A DNA stretch of 64,000 bases. Origin: Ferruginibacter sp. (GTDB taxonomy: Bacteria > Bacteroidota > Bacteroidia > Chitinophagales > Chitinophagaceae). Shown one piece after another: positions 16,099 to 24,779 of this stretch. A program made the position numbers and the translations under genes. Where the stretch lies: positions 48,666-112,665 of the forward strand of contig JACMKX010000045.1 in assembly GCA_014379905.1 (NCBI GenBank), read 5' to 3'. Each line of letters opens with the position of its first letter. Within the stretch, counting starts at the first letter, position 1. A model generated the notes under the pieces. The model was given only the letters and a program-made list of their open reading frames with translations, had not been told where the DNA came from and searched no databases.

Positions 16099-16927
16099 CC
16101 ATACAAAACTGGCGGCGTTCTTTTATGTCCTTTGCTTTTATGGAGTAGCGGCATGGTATGTATCGCATGAACTAACATTAAGTGCCATCCGGCCCCAATT
16201 CTTTCTTAACAAGGCTGATGTTACCGGGCAGTTATTTATGTGGACAGGGATTCAACACCGTATTATAGAAAGTTATTTATTTAGAATGATCTTTGAGATC
16301 CTTTTTTATTTGTTACCCGGCGTGCTTGCTTTTTGCTTTATAAAAAGCTACCGCATCGTTTCTCTCCTTGCTGTATTTACTATACTGTATAGCATGCTGT
16401 ATTGCTACCTGTTTTCCTGCATGTCGTTTATAAGCATTGAACCGCTGATCACCTGGTTTTTTATCCCATTGTTATTTACAGGGAGGAGTGTGGCCGGATT
16501 TTACCTTAAAATGCATATGCTGCGGATCTTATTCATCTTATTTGTTGCCAGCGCAGCTTTGTGGAAAATAAGAACCGGGGCCCTGTTTAATGCAGAACAG
16601 ATGAGTGGAGTGCTAGTTTCACAACATGCTCCTGTATTGGCAACAGGTGAGAAAGGATTCTTTATTGACCTTATAACTTTTTTGATCAATCACCCGTTTC
16701 TTTCCAACCTGCTGTACTGGATAGTTGCAGCAGGCGAATTATTTTTTATTGCCGGGTTGTTTAGCAAAAAATTTGATCGCCTCCTTATAATAATATTGGT
16801 AACTTTTCTTGTCTTCGATTATTATTTAATGGAGATCAATTATTTCAGCTGGTTGCCCTTTGCGGCCTGTTTTTATTTTTCCCGTTATCAAATGCCTGCC
16901 GCGGAGATAAAGCCACTCGCCGCTTAA
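16049..16927 (+). CDS. Polytopic membrane protein, start uncertain
   Basis: The frame encodes up to 292 residues with about seven to eight hydrophobic helices. The layout of the second half (a pair of helices, a loop with HAPVLATGEKGFFIDLITFLINHPFLSN in outline, further helices) is reminiscent of HTTM/DoxX-like membrane proteins, but I see no decisive motif. No ATG is available near the N-terminus: the start could be TTG at 16049 or TTG at 16082, the latter giving a 17-bp overlap with the upstream gene. It meets the convergent flippase gene with a 4-bp overlap of stop codons. Confidence 0.5.
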   Translation: MLLVNLNPTLLLPLSHNHTKLAAFFYVLCFYGVAAWYVSHELTLSAIRPQFFLNKADVTGQLFMWTGIQHRIIESYLFRMIFEILFYLLPGVLAFCFIKSYRIVSLLAVFTILYSMLYCYLFSCMSFISIEPLITWFFIPLLFTGRSVAGFYLKMHMLRILFILFVASAALWKIRTGALFNAEQMSGVLVSQHAPVLATGEKGFFIDLITFLINHPFLSNLLYWIVAAGELFFIAGLFSKKFDRLLIIILVTFLVFDYYLMEINYFSWLPFAACFYFSRYQMPAAEIKPLAA

Positions 16928-18357
16928 AAAAACTTTCTCTTATAAAAAAATAGAAAGAAAGAACCCGCCAGCATTGCCGAACAAAGCAGGCCTGCACCAA
17001 GGCTGTAAACATCAGTTAAATTCCTGCATACAAAGTAGCAGACGGCCATGGCAGTTAAGGAGATAATGCAAATCCAGCCCATCATTCTGAATGGATGCAG
17101 TTTTAACACCGAAACCTTAAGCAGACTAGAAGTTTGCTTTAAATAATATGCTGCCTGTACATAAGTGGAAAGCACAAAAGCCAGGGCCACACCCGGTAAT
17201 CCAAAAATTGGATACAGTATTGCAAGGAAAATAATTGCCAGTAGTAGGTCAATGAGCGCCCCGCTTAAAATAATATTATTTTTGTGGTACACCTGTAAAG
17301 CGGCTGTATGATTAATGATCCGGACGGGTATAATAAAAATGCTGGCAAAAAAAACGGGGATGGCGGCTTCGTATTTATTGCTGAATATAAAAAGAAAAAA
17401 TTCTCTATTAAAAAATACCAAAAAGCAAAATGCAGGTAAAATGAGAGAAGATAAGAATATAGAAGACCTTCGGAAAAGTTGTACAGCTAAAGCCGCATTT
17501 ATAGTTTTTAATTTGGCCAGTTCCACTACTATAATATTACCCACTGCGCCTGACAACATAATAAACAGGGGGATCTCGTAGGATCCGTTAAAATAAATGG
17601 CAAATTCATTGAGCGAAATAAAAACAAGAATGATCCATTTGTCTATCCATTTAAATAAAACAGCTATTATATCATACAAACCCAGGTAAAGCCATTGCCT
17701 GCCTGACAAAATAGCCGGAACATGTTGTTCAGAAGAAATCCTCCTCCTGTTTTTGCCGGCAATAAACAGTAAAGATTTTACAAACAGCAAAGCATTGAGG
17801 TAGATCAATAAGCTTGTAAGGGAAAATTGATACTGTTGTAACACCCATAAATGAGCCAACAGGTAACCAGCATTAAAAATGATGTTAACAAGCAAAACCC
17901 TTGCTTCTTTTTCATTTTTTATGGCAAGCGTTTCTGTAATGATGGAACAATTTTGCAATAATATCAAACTGCAAAGCAGGAGCCGATCCTGTAAAGTGAA
18001 TTGTTCATTCAGGCTCAAGATCCAGGCAAAGGGAACAAGTACCAGTAGCGCAAGTAAACCAGCTAATAATTTTTTATTTGCATCCATCCATTTCCGGATA
18101 TCTGATGCAGCCGCCGACAACAGTATAGCGGGTAAACCAAAAAGGCTAATTACACTAAAAACGCTCGTGTATAGCCAAACAGATTGATAGCGCCCGTAGT
18201 CGGGCACCGGCAGGTTCCTGGAATAGATATAGATAACTGCCAGCTGCACGGCCAACTTTATGAAGTTACCCGCAATAAGCAGGAGCGACCTCCTGGCGAA
18301 CTGTGTTCCTGGCTCAGGATGTATACTTTGTATCCCGGAATTGTTTGCAGGCATCAA
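16924..18357 (-). CDS. Polysaccharide flippase-like membrane protein (Wzx/MATE-type)
   Basis: The 477-residue protein has 12-14 predicted hydrophobic helices with the PST/oligosaccharide flippase pattern: FARRSLLLIAGNFIKLAVQL at the N-terminus, then YGRYQSVWLYTSVF, and FAIYFNGSYEIPLFI in the middle. Such proteins move lipid-linked sugars across the inner membrane. Its start lies 44 bp inside the upstream acyltransferase gene, so translation is probably coupled. With the acyltransferase and GT39 gene it suggests a small surface-polysaccharide or glycolipid module, but a complete biosynthetic cluster is not present. Confidence 0.75.
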   Translation of the reverse strand: MMPANNSGIQSIHPEPGTQFARRSLLLIAGNFIKLAVQLAVIYIYSRNLPVPDYGRYQSVWLYTSVFSVISLFGLPAILLSAAASDIRKWMDANKKLLAGLLALLVLVPFAWILSLNEQFTLQDRLLLCSLILLQNCSIITETLAIKNEKEARVLLVNIIFNAGYLLAHLWVLQQYQFSLTSLLIYLNALLFVKSLLFIAGKNRRRISSEQHVPAILSGRQWLYLGLYDIIAVLFKWIDKWIILVFISLNEFAIYFNGSYEIPLFIMLSGAVGNIIVVELAKLKTINAALAVQLFRRSSIFLSSLILPAFCFLVFFNREFFLFIFSNKYEAAIPVFFASIFIIPVRIINHTAALQVYHKNNIILSGALIDLLLAIIFLAILYPIFGLPGVALAFVLSTYVQAAYYLKQTSSLLKVSVLKLHPFRMMGWICIISLTAMAVCYFVCRNLTDVYSLGAGLLCSAMLAGSFFLFFYKRKFF

Positions 18358-18844
18358 TATCTAATTGTTTAATGATAGTAGCAGGATTTCCTCCCAGTAC
18401 GCAATAACCTTCGGGGAAACTTTTGGTGACAATAGCACCGGCTCCAACAATTGTAAAATTTCCCAACTCAACTCCAGGAAGGATAACAGCATTTATTCCT
18501 ATCCAGCAAAAGCTGCCTATTTTAACCGGCACTTCTTTTGTAAACTTCGAATTGTCTACCAGGTCATGGTTGGTAGATAATATGGCAACGTGAGGACCAA
18601 TATTTGTGTAGTCTCCAATTTCAATTCCGTTAAGGGCTTCGATATAATTGCCGGGTGAATCACCGGGATAAACATTTTTGCCCCGCTTAATATTGTGTGG
18701 AACCAAAACTGTACTGCTGTGATGAATAGCCCAGTTCGTATCAGCATTCTGCCTTAATATTTTTCTAAAGAAAAAATCAGCCAGGTAAAAATTTAAACCT
18801 ACGTCTTTTCTTAAACCAAAAATATTTTGAATCAGTTTTTTCAT
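18314..18844 (-). CDS. Hexapeptide-repeat acyltransferase (left-handed beta-helix)
   Basis: The 176-residue protein shows the repeated I/V-G-x4 pattern of left-handed beta-helix acyltransferases: IEIGDYTNIGPHVAIL, then PVKIGSFCWIGINAVILPG and TIVGAGAIVTKSFPEG, ending with the typical VLGGNPATIIK. The His in STNHDL is the expected catalytic base. Such enzymes O- or N-acetylate sugars of surface polysaccharides using acetyl-CoA. The N-terminal 50 residues are basic. It precedes the flippase gene and overlaps it by 44 bp. Confidence 0.85.
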   Translation of the reverse strand: MKKLIQNIFGLRKDVGLNFYLADFFFRKILRQNADTNWAIHHSSTVLVPHNIKRGKNVYPGDSPGNYIEALNGIEIGDYTNIGPHVAILSTNHDLVDNSKFTKEVPVKIGSFCWIGINAVILPGVELGNFTIVGAGAIVTKSFPEGYCVLGGNPATIIKQLDIDACKQFRDTKYTS

Positions 18845-18898
18845 TACATCCTTTTGTTGCAGGGAAGATACTTTAAAAAATTATTTTTATCGCAAAGC

Positions 18899-20431
18899 TT
18901 ACTGGTATTGATCCTGCTCTTCTTTTACTTCCTGCAGTATTATTTTTGTCAGCGTATCGGTTGCGCCTGTTAAAACATATACAGCCGTACCTTTTTCTCT
19001 TGCAAATTCATTGTTCACTTTTCCAGCAAAGTAAATAGAATCAAAATAAGGGCGTTCTGCTTTTCTACCGGGGTCGTCGTCATCTTCATCCAGCACCATG
19101 ATCATATTTTTCCATTGAATATTTTTTGGAAACCAGAAAATATAATCGGCATTGTATGAGAGCGCATTGATACCCGGAAATTTTGAATAATAATTGATTG
19201 CGCCTGTTTGCCCGTAATTATCACAGCGTACCAGCGTATGTTCCTTGTCTGCTAAAGTTGCATAAACGCTGTCAACTATGGCCGTCATTTCTTTCCAGCC
19301 CTGCATATCTGCAAAGTCCTGCGAAATGGGGTGGTCTTTACCATCTTCCCAGCGATGCAAGCCCATTTTTTGTTGCTTACCGGAATCGGCTACAATTTCT
19401 TCAGGCGACTTTACCGGGAAAGCCAGTTTTACGAATGGAATAAAAAGCAATAATGGTATCACCAGCAATAAAGGCCTGACCACATATTTTTTCCAGCCGG
19501 CCATGGTCCAGCCTTCAAACCACACAGCACCAAATGATAAAAAGATAGGATAAAGGCCGATGGCATAATATCCTTTTGCCTGGAAATACAGGAAGATGCC
19601 CATTGTAAAAAAAAAAGCGTAAAGTAATACCAGGTATCTTTTAAAAGGTTTATAAAAAACAATGCTGATGAACCCGGCAAGAAGAACAAACAGCGATCCA
19701 ATGAAATATAACAGCTGCTCACTCAAAAAATGGGAACGGCTTACGTTTACCAGCTGCGTACTGGTCAATTCCTGCATGTGGTGAATGACAGGGAACCCGT
19801 TTTTGTACTGCCAGTAAATATTGGGAGATATAATAACGAGCGCCAGCAACAGGGCAGCATAAAATACCGGTTTCAAAAAAACAGTTCTCTGCTTTGTGAG
19901 TATCAAAGCAGGTATTAAACCCAGGAACTGGAAAGCGATATTGTATTTATTTAAGATGCCAAACGCAAAACCGATGGCCGCCAGCCACAACCATTTATTT
20001 TGTGCCCTGTTGCAATATTTTACTATGCAAAAATAAATAAAGGTCCAGGCCATTATATCAAATGAATTAGGCTGGAATAAAATATTAACCCTTAACAATG
20101 CAGAAAATAAAATACCAATAGCACCTGCAACCAGGGCAAAAGTTCCGGCTTTTAATTCTTCCATGGCTTTCCACACCAATACCAGCGTTATGGCGCCAAA
20201 TAATGCGGGAAAAAATCGGATCCAAAATGCTGAGTTGCCCAGTTGAGCAATGATCCAGGCTATCCATGAGGAGAGCGGGGGCACCGATAAATACCCTGCA
20301 GCCAGGTGTTTTCCCTGGTCGAGGTGTAAAAATTCATCCCTGTGTAATTCATAAACAGGGTTTACCAGCTGGTACTGGATCACAAATTTTACTATAACAA
20401 AGAAAAGGAGTAGTGCATTTTTTTTGATCAT
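18899..20431 (-). CDS. Glycosyltransferase family 39-type membrane protein
   Basis: The 510-residue protein has about ten membrane helices and the GT-C signature of the GT39/ArnT group: a short first helix followed by a periplasmic loop with ELHRDEFLHLDQGKHLAAGY, where the acidic Asp/Glu pair is the catalytic/metal site, then PPLSSWIAWI. Members transfer a sugar from a polyprenyl-phosphate donor to lipid A, protein or other acceptors on the periplasmic side. The soluble C-terminal ~160 residues carry the acceptor-side domain. The acceptor is unknown. It is the second gene after the hydroxylase gene, separated by 10 bp. Confidence 0.8.
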   Translation of the reverse strand: MIKKNALLLFFVIVKFVIQYQLVNPVYELHRDEFLHLDQGKHLAAGYLSVPPLSSWIAWIIAQLGNSAFWIRFFPALFGAITLVLVWKAMEELKAGTFALVAGAIGILFSALLRVNILFQPNSFDIMAWTFIYFCIVKYCNRAQNKWLWLAAIGFAFGILNKYNIAFQFLGLIPALILTKQRTVFLKPVFYAALLLALVIISPNIYWQYKNGFPVIHHMQELTSTQLVNVSRSHFLSEQLLYFIGSLFVLLAGFISIVFYKPFKRYLVLLYAFFFTMGIFLYFQAKGYYAIGLYPIFLSFGAVWFEGWTMAGWKKYVVRPLLLVIPLLLFIPFVKLAFPVKSPEEIVADSGKQQKMGLHRWEDGKDHPISQDFADMQGWKEMTAIVDSVYATLADKEHTLVRCDNYGQTGAINYYSKFPGINALSYNADYIFWFPKNIQWKNMIMVLDEDDDDPGRKAERPYFDSIYFAGKVNNEFAREKGTAVYVLTGATDTLTKIILQEVKEEQDQYQ

Positions 20432-20441
20432 GCAGGAAGGT

Positions 20442-21275
20442 TTAATTGCCGGTGTGTTGTTTTTTAAAAGGACTTTTCATCAGGCTCATTATATCCTCAT
20501 CTTTTTCATTAGCATAATAACGATCAAGGCCATAACGAATTTGCGAAGCATCCAATCTTTTAAAGGTACCCAGCAACCGGTCCCAGATGGATAAAACGGC
20601 GCCGTAATTACTGTCAGTAAAAGGCTGCTTCCAGTGATGATGTACCTTGTGCATATTGGGAGAAACAAAAATATAACTTAACAGCTTATCTAATCTTTTG
20701 GGTAAACTAATGTTAGCGTGAGTAAAAGCCGTGGACAATACAATAATGGTTTGAAAGATCATTACCGCATACATGGGAGCACCGCTTACGACAATGGCAA
20801 TAAAAAAGAAGAGTCCTCTCAACACACTTTCACCCGGGTGATGTCGCAGCCCGGTGGTGACATCTACATTATTATCTGAATGATGTATTACATGGAAGCG
20901 CCACAGGAAAGGAATCTTGTGTTCGGTGATATGTACCAGCCATCCGCCAAAAAAATCCAGCGTTAAAAAAGAAATAATAATAGTGCCGGCAATATTGGCA
21001 TTTGTCCGGTAAACAATTCCAAATTCATTAGCCTTGCACCAGTCGCTCAGCACTATTATAATAATGGCCAGGAAAGTATGAATGATTAAATGAATAACCG
21101 TAAAAAGCATATTTACCCCGGCATGCCGCCATTTGCTTTTTTTATATTGGGGAGCGATAAGGGGAACAGCTCCTTCAATGATCCAAAAAAGCATTAACCC
21201 ACCCACAAGAATAGCCATTCGGAGCACCGGGTGCTTCTCTAATGAACCAAAAAAGGATAAAATTTCGCTAAACAT
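20442..21275 (-). CDS. Sterol desaturase/fatty acid hydroxylase family protein
   Basis: The 277-residue membrane protein carries the histidine clusters that bind the di-iron centre: HITEH (about 138-142), HVIHH (about 152-156) and HKVHHH (about 230-235), plus an intermediate H in RHHPGE. Four hydrophobic helices surround them. The family hydroxylates or desaturates lipid chains using oxygen. The position before a GT39 gene and next to surface-glycan genes suggests modification of a membrane lipid, but the substrate cannot be read from sequence. The divergent upstream region contains two palindromes that may control it. Confidence 0.85.
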   Translation of the reverse strand: MFSEILSFFGSLEKHPVLRMAILVGGLMLFWIIEGAVPLIAPQYKKSKWRHAGVNMLFTVIHLIIHTFLAIIIIVLSDWCKANEFGIVYRTNANIAGTIIISFLTLDFFGGWLVHITEHKIPFLWRFHVIHHSDNNVDVTTGLRHHPGESVLRGLFFFIAIVVSGAPMYAVMIFQTIIVLSTAFTHANISLPKRLDKLLSYIFVSPNMHKVHHHWKQPFTDSNYGAVLSIWDRLLGTFKRLDASQIRYGLDRYYANEKDEDIMSLMKSPFKKQHTGN

Positions 21276-21348
21276 GGCCCGTTTTTCATGAAAAGTTACG
21301 AACTAATATATAATATTCCGGCCTCAAAGTCAGGATATTAGCGCATTG

Positions 21349-21387
21349 TCAGGAGTTTTCCTGAGGGCTGCACAGGAATTTTCCTGA
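21349..21387. promoter_or_regulatory. Two tandem 16-bp palindromes, possible operators
   Basis: TCAGGAGTTTTCCTGA (21349-21364) and ACAGGAATTTTCCTGA (21372-21387) are near-identical palindromes with centres 23 bp apart, about two helical turns; a further TCAGGA half-site lies at 21330. They sit in the 250-bp divergent region between the hydroxylase gene and the hydrolase gene, which otherwise holds no gene. A dimeric repressor or activator site is the simplest reading. Confidence 0.45.
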
Positions 21388-21514
21388 AAAAAAGGGGATA
21401 AACATCTCCTCCTGTTAAAAAAAGGAATTGTTTCTTTACATCGGTTTTTCATAGGATATTGGATTTTAAAGCGGGGCTTGATTTCTATCACGGCCCCTTT
21501 TTTATTTTATCGCC

Positions 21515-21522
21515 TACCTTTG
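21515..21522 (+). promoter_or_regulatory. Candidate -7 promoter box for the hydrolase gene
   Basis: TACCTTTG matches TAnnTTTG exactly and ends 4 bp before the ATG at 21527, which would give a leaderless or nearly leaderless message. Confidence 0.5.
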
Positions 21523-21526
21523 GGGT

Positions 21527-22174
21527 ATGAAGGTCTATTTCATCAGCGGTTTAGCAGCAGACAGCAGGGTATTTAAACACATACACTTGCCTGAGGAACA
21601 CGAAATGATCCACCTCGACTGGATACGCCCGGAAAAAGATGAAAGCCTGCCAGCTTATGCAGGCCGCCTGGCCCAAAAGATGGATACGAAGGAAAGTTTT
21701 GCTGTTGTAGGTCTTTCTATGGGAGGAATGATGGCTACTGAGATCGCCAAGCTATATCACCCGGCAGTGACCATTTTATTATCGAGCGTGCCCGCAAATA
21801 CTCATTTACCTTATTATTTCAGGTGGGCTTATCGTTTGCGGCTTCATAAAATGGTTCCGGTAAACCTGCTTAAATCAGCTTCCATATTTAAACGGGCATT
21901 AACACCCGATACAAATGAAGATAAGCTCATCCTTAAACAAGTTATAAGAGACAGTGATCCTGTTTTTATAAAATGGGCTATGAATGCGATCCTTAGCTGG
22001 AAAAATGAGGAAGTTCCCCAGCCTTACTGGCATATTCATGGTACCAAAGATGAAGTATTGCCCTTGAAATATACCAAACCAACGCACAGCATTGAGGGCG
22101 GCAACCACCTCATGATCATGAGTAAGGCAAATGAGTTGAATGAAATACTGAAGCTGTTACTTTCCGATATTTAA
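21527..22174 (+). CDS. Alpha/beta hydrolase
   Basis: The 215-residue protein shows a short alpha/beta hydrolase fold: VYFISGLAADSRVF with the oxyanion region, the nucleophile elbow GLSMGGMMA with Ser near residue 65, and the C-terminal YWHIHGTKDEVLP strand with Asp and IEGGNHLMI with the catalytic His. Substrate is unknown; carboxylesterase or lipase-like activity is likely. The stop overlaps the convergent DinB gene by 4 bp. Confidence 0.8.
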   Translation: MKVYFISGLAADSRVFKHIHLPEEHEMIHLDWIRPEKDESLPAYAGRLAQKMDTKESFAVVGLSMGGMMATEIAKLYHPAVTILLSSVPANTHLPYYFRWAYRLRLHKMVPVNLLKSASIFKRALTPDTNEDKLILKQVIRDSDPVFIKWAMNAILSWKNEEVPQPYWHIHGTKDEVLPLKYTKPTHSIEGGNHLMIMSKANELNEILKLLLSDI

Positions 22175-22629
22175 CCGGCCAACATTTTCCTTATCAAAAT
22201 AACCTGGCCAAGGTGATAGGCATCATGCTGCAATATTCCCTGCAATAATTCATAACGGGTGTAAGAACTTCCCTCCGGGCTTACATCCGGATCCGTGAAT
22301 TCTACTGATAAGTAATGCTGCAGGTCTTTTTGAGATTCTTTTAGTCTTTTAATTGCATTGACCCAGGCTTTGGATGACAGGTCTTCTATTAGGGCGAAAT
22401 AATTGTCTGCAGGAGAAGGAATTTTTTTACCCTTTACTCTTTCTAAAATTGTTTCCCGCCAGCAGGTCATATGATGCACTATCTGCCAAATGGAATTGAG
22501 TCCATGGATACTCCTGGCAGCATCTTTTGCTGTAATGCCATCCAGGGATTTCAGGAGCGGCACGTCAATCCAGGGATCGCCGCTAAAATGATCATCCAGT
22601 AATTTTTTTAGTCGTTGGTTTTCTTTCAT
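22171..22629 (-). CDS. DinB family protein
   Basis: The 152-residue protein is a DinB/YfiT-like four-helix bundle. The metal-binding histidines are visible in IWQIVHHMTCWRET (about 45-58) and in QHDAYHLGQV (about 133-142). Members include thiol transferases and stress-induced proteins of unknown substrate. It is a single gene facing the hydrolase gene. Confidence 0.85.
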   Translation of the reverse strand: MKENQRLKKLLDDHFSGDPWIDVPLLKSLDGITAKDAARSIHGLNSIWQIVHHMTCWRETILERVKGKKIPSPADNYFALIEDLSSKAWVNAIKRLKESQKDLQHYLSVEFTDPDVSPEGSSYTRYELLQGILQHDAYHLGQVILIRKMLAG

Positions 22630-22724
22630 TTTACCCGTTTTTACAATAAATAATTATCCTAAGTTAAAGTTAAACAGGATAAACCCAATGAGGGAAATGT
22701 AGAATTGTAGTATATTTATTTACT

Positions 22725-23822
22725 ATGATTCGTTGCTACATTTATACATTTTTTTTGATTGCATTTTTATTATCAAATAATTTATCGGCACAAAATATAC
22801 AGGGCACCTGGGAAGGTGAAATGAACGGGGAACTTTTAAGGGTTAGTATTGAACAAAAAGGGATGGACATTTGTGGATTTACGCATGATTATGTATTAAG
22901 AGATTCACTCGACAATTGCACTGCAGCCTATGCAGGCGGTTATATGCCGGAGCAAAAAGTATGGATGTTGAGGGGAACTTATTTTATCCGGAATTCCGGG
23001 TCGCATGTCTTAATGAGGTTAATGTTATGGGAAGATGCCCGTTATGGAAAAAACAGGTTAAGGGCAAGGGTAACTACGGGATCGTCTATGAGCAGTTTAA
23101 TGGGTATTGGAGCCTATGATGTAATTCTTAGAAAAGTATCGAGGCGGCCGGTTAAGCTCGCAGGGGGACTGCCGAATTGTTTTCCTAAAATAAAGAAGAT
23201 ACCTGCCCCTGTGCCTGTGCCTGTAAAACCGGCGCCCTCCAAACCGGTAGCCCCAGCGCCTGTTCCTCCAAAACCAACACCTGTTGTTGTTAAACCAACA
23301 CCTAAACCTATACCACCTAAACCCAAACCTGTTGTTGTTCAGCCAACACCTAAACCTGTACCACCTGCTCCTAAACCGGTCGTTGTTAAGGATAGTGTTA
23401 GAAAACCCCTTCCCTCGCCGGTTAAACCCATCCTTGTTAAACCGGATGCAGAACTTCTGCGAAAAATGACGGAAAGGAAGCAAAGTCAGCAAAGTACGCT
23501 GGAAGTAAATGTAAAACAGATCAATTTAAAAGTGTATGATAACGGCGATATAGATAATGATACCGTGTCTATTTTTTATAATGGCAAATTATTACTGAGC
23601 CACCAGCGGCTGAGTGATAAGCCCATCATAATAAATTTAGATCTTGATGAGAATATAACCAAACATACACTCACTATGTATGCTGAAAACCTGGGAGGAA
23701 TTCCACCCAACACAGCTTTAATTGTGGTAACAGCCGGGGATAAGCGTTATGAATTAAGAAGCAAAGCCAACCTGGAAGAAAATGCAGTATTGATATTTGA
23801 GTACAAGCCTAAGGAATATTAA
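22725..23822 (+). CDS. Secreted protein with proline-rich repeat linker
   Basis: The 365-residue product has a signal peptide (about 1-22, ending LSAQ), an N-terminal domain of about 110 residues starting IQGTWEGEMNGELLRVSIEQ, a Pro/Lys/Val-rich tandem repeat (about 157-235, units like KPTPKPxPPxPKPVVV) and a C-terminal beta domain of about 110 residues (NVKQINLKVYDNGDIDNDTVS in outline, then IFYNGKLLL). The repeat is also a DNA repeat (23213-23400) and may vary in copy number. The Pro-rich spacer suggests a periplasm-spanning or surface linker. No enzyme motif is seen. Confidence 0.65.
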   Translation: MIRCYIYTFFLIAFLLSNNLSAQNIQGTWEGEMNGELLRVSIEQKGMDICGFTHDYVLRDSLDNCTAAYAGGYMPEQKVWMLRGTYFIRNSGSHVLMRLMLWEDARYGKNRLRARVTTGSSMSSLMGIGAYDVILRKVSRRPVKLAGGLPNCFPKIKKIPAPVPVPVKPAPSKPVAPAPVPPKPTPVVVKPTPKPIPPKPKPVVVQPTPKPVPPAPKPVVVKDSVRKPLPSPVKPILVKPDAELLRKMTERKQSQQSTLEVNVKQINLKVYDNGDIDNDTVSIFYNGKLLLSHQRLSDKPIIINLDLDENITKHTLTMYAENLGGIPPNTALIVVTAGDKRYELRSKANLEENAVLIFEYKPKEY

Positions 23823-23826
23823 TTAT

Positions 23827-24669
23827 ATGGAACAAGCAGATCCTGTGCTGGTTGCTGACCAGTCGTTAATAGCTTCACTCATACCGCCAAGAAACCCTGC
23901 TTCCCATAAAGGAAACCATGGGCATGCATTGTTAATTGCCGGTAATACAGGAAAGATGGGTGCCGCTGTATTATCTTCTACAGCCTGTCTCAGGTCCGGA
24001 GCCGGTTTACTAACCGTTAATGTACCCCGGGAAGAAAGAAGTATTTTACAAACGTCTATCCCCGAAGCAATGCTGATGATGAGAGAAGAGGGAGGCACCC
24101 TTACACCATTTTCAGCAATAGGAATAGGGCCGGGCATGGGAGTAGATGACGCAGGGGTGGCATTGCTGGAAAACTTATTGGAGAATTACCAAAAGCCTGT
24201 TTTAATAGATGCAGATGCACTCACTGTTCTTTCCTTAAATAGGCACATGTGGGCCATGATACCGGTAAACTCGGTGTTAACGCCGCACCCCGGCGAATTT
24301 GACCGCATGTTTGGAAAGCATGACAGCATCGCCGAACGCAATGTAAAAGCAATACAACTCTCCCTGTTACACCCATGGGTGATTGTATTGAAAGGACAAC
24401 AAACTCAAATTGCATACGAGGGAAAAGCATATATTAATACAACAGGGAATGCGGGTCTTGCAAAAGGAGGCTCAGGTGATACCTTAACAGGAATTATACT
24501 TTCTTTTCTCGCACAAGGTTACACAGCATTGAATGCTGCCATCACGGGTGTTTACCTTCATGGCTTGGCAGCTGATCTCGCCCTGCAGGATCAAAGCATG
24601 GAAAGCATGCTGGCCACAGATATCCCGGCTTACCTTGGTAAAGCCTTTAAAACGATAGCTGGCGCGTAA
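23827..24669 (+). CDS. nnrD: ADP-dependent (S)-NAD(P)H-hydrate dehydratase
   Basis: The protein repairs damaged NAD(P)H hydrate using ADP or ATP. It is the stand-alone C-terminal half of YjeF (carbohydrate-kinase-like fold, about 280 residues). Visible motifs are GNTGKMGAAVLSSTACLRSGAGLLTV near the N-terminus in outline, LTPHPGEF (about 155-162) and the ATP/anion-hole motif GGSGDTLTG (about 216-224) with its catalytic Asp. The epimerase domain NnrE is not fused and not adjacent. I start at 23827, 4 bp after the upstream stop; a longer frame would overlap that gene. Confidence 0.9.
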   Translation: MEQADPVLVADQSLIASLIPPRNPASHKGNHGHALLIAGNTGKMGAAVLSSTACLRSGAGLLTVNVPREERSILQTSIPEAMLMMREEGGTLTPFSAIGIGPGMGVDDAGVALLENLLENYQKPVLIDADALTVLSLNRHMWAMIPVNSVLTPHPGEFDRMFGKHDSIAERNVKAIQLSLLHPWVIVLKGQQTQIAYEGKAYINTTGNAGLAKGGSGDTLTGIILSFLAQGYTALNAAITGVYLHGLAADLALQDQSMESMLATDIPAYLGKAFKTIAGA

Positions 24670-24779
24670 TAACTGTAGCTTAATGTAAAACTGATTATTG
24701 TTTATTCTACTACATAATTATTTACGCCTTTCTCCGTTATTTGCAGTAAAAAGAAACCTTCTTTCTTTCTAATCCAAAA

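Noticed and set aside
23097..23492. 131-residue minus-strand reading frame rich in Arg, Trp, Phe and Asn
   Set aside because: It is the antisense shadow of the proline-rich repeat of the secreted protein at 22725-23822 and has no start signals of its own.
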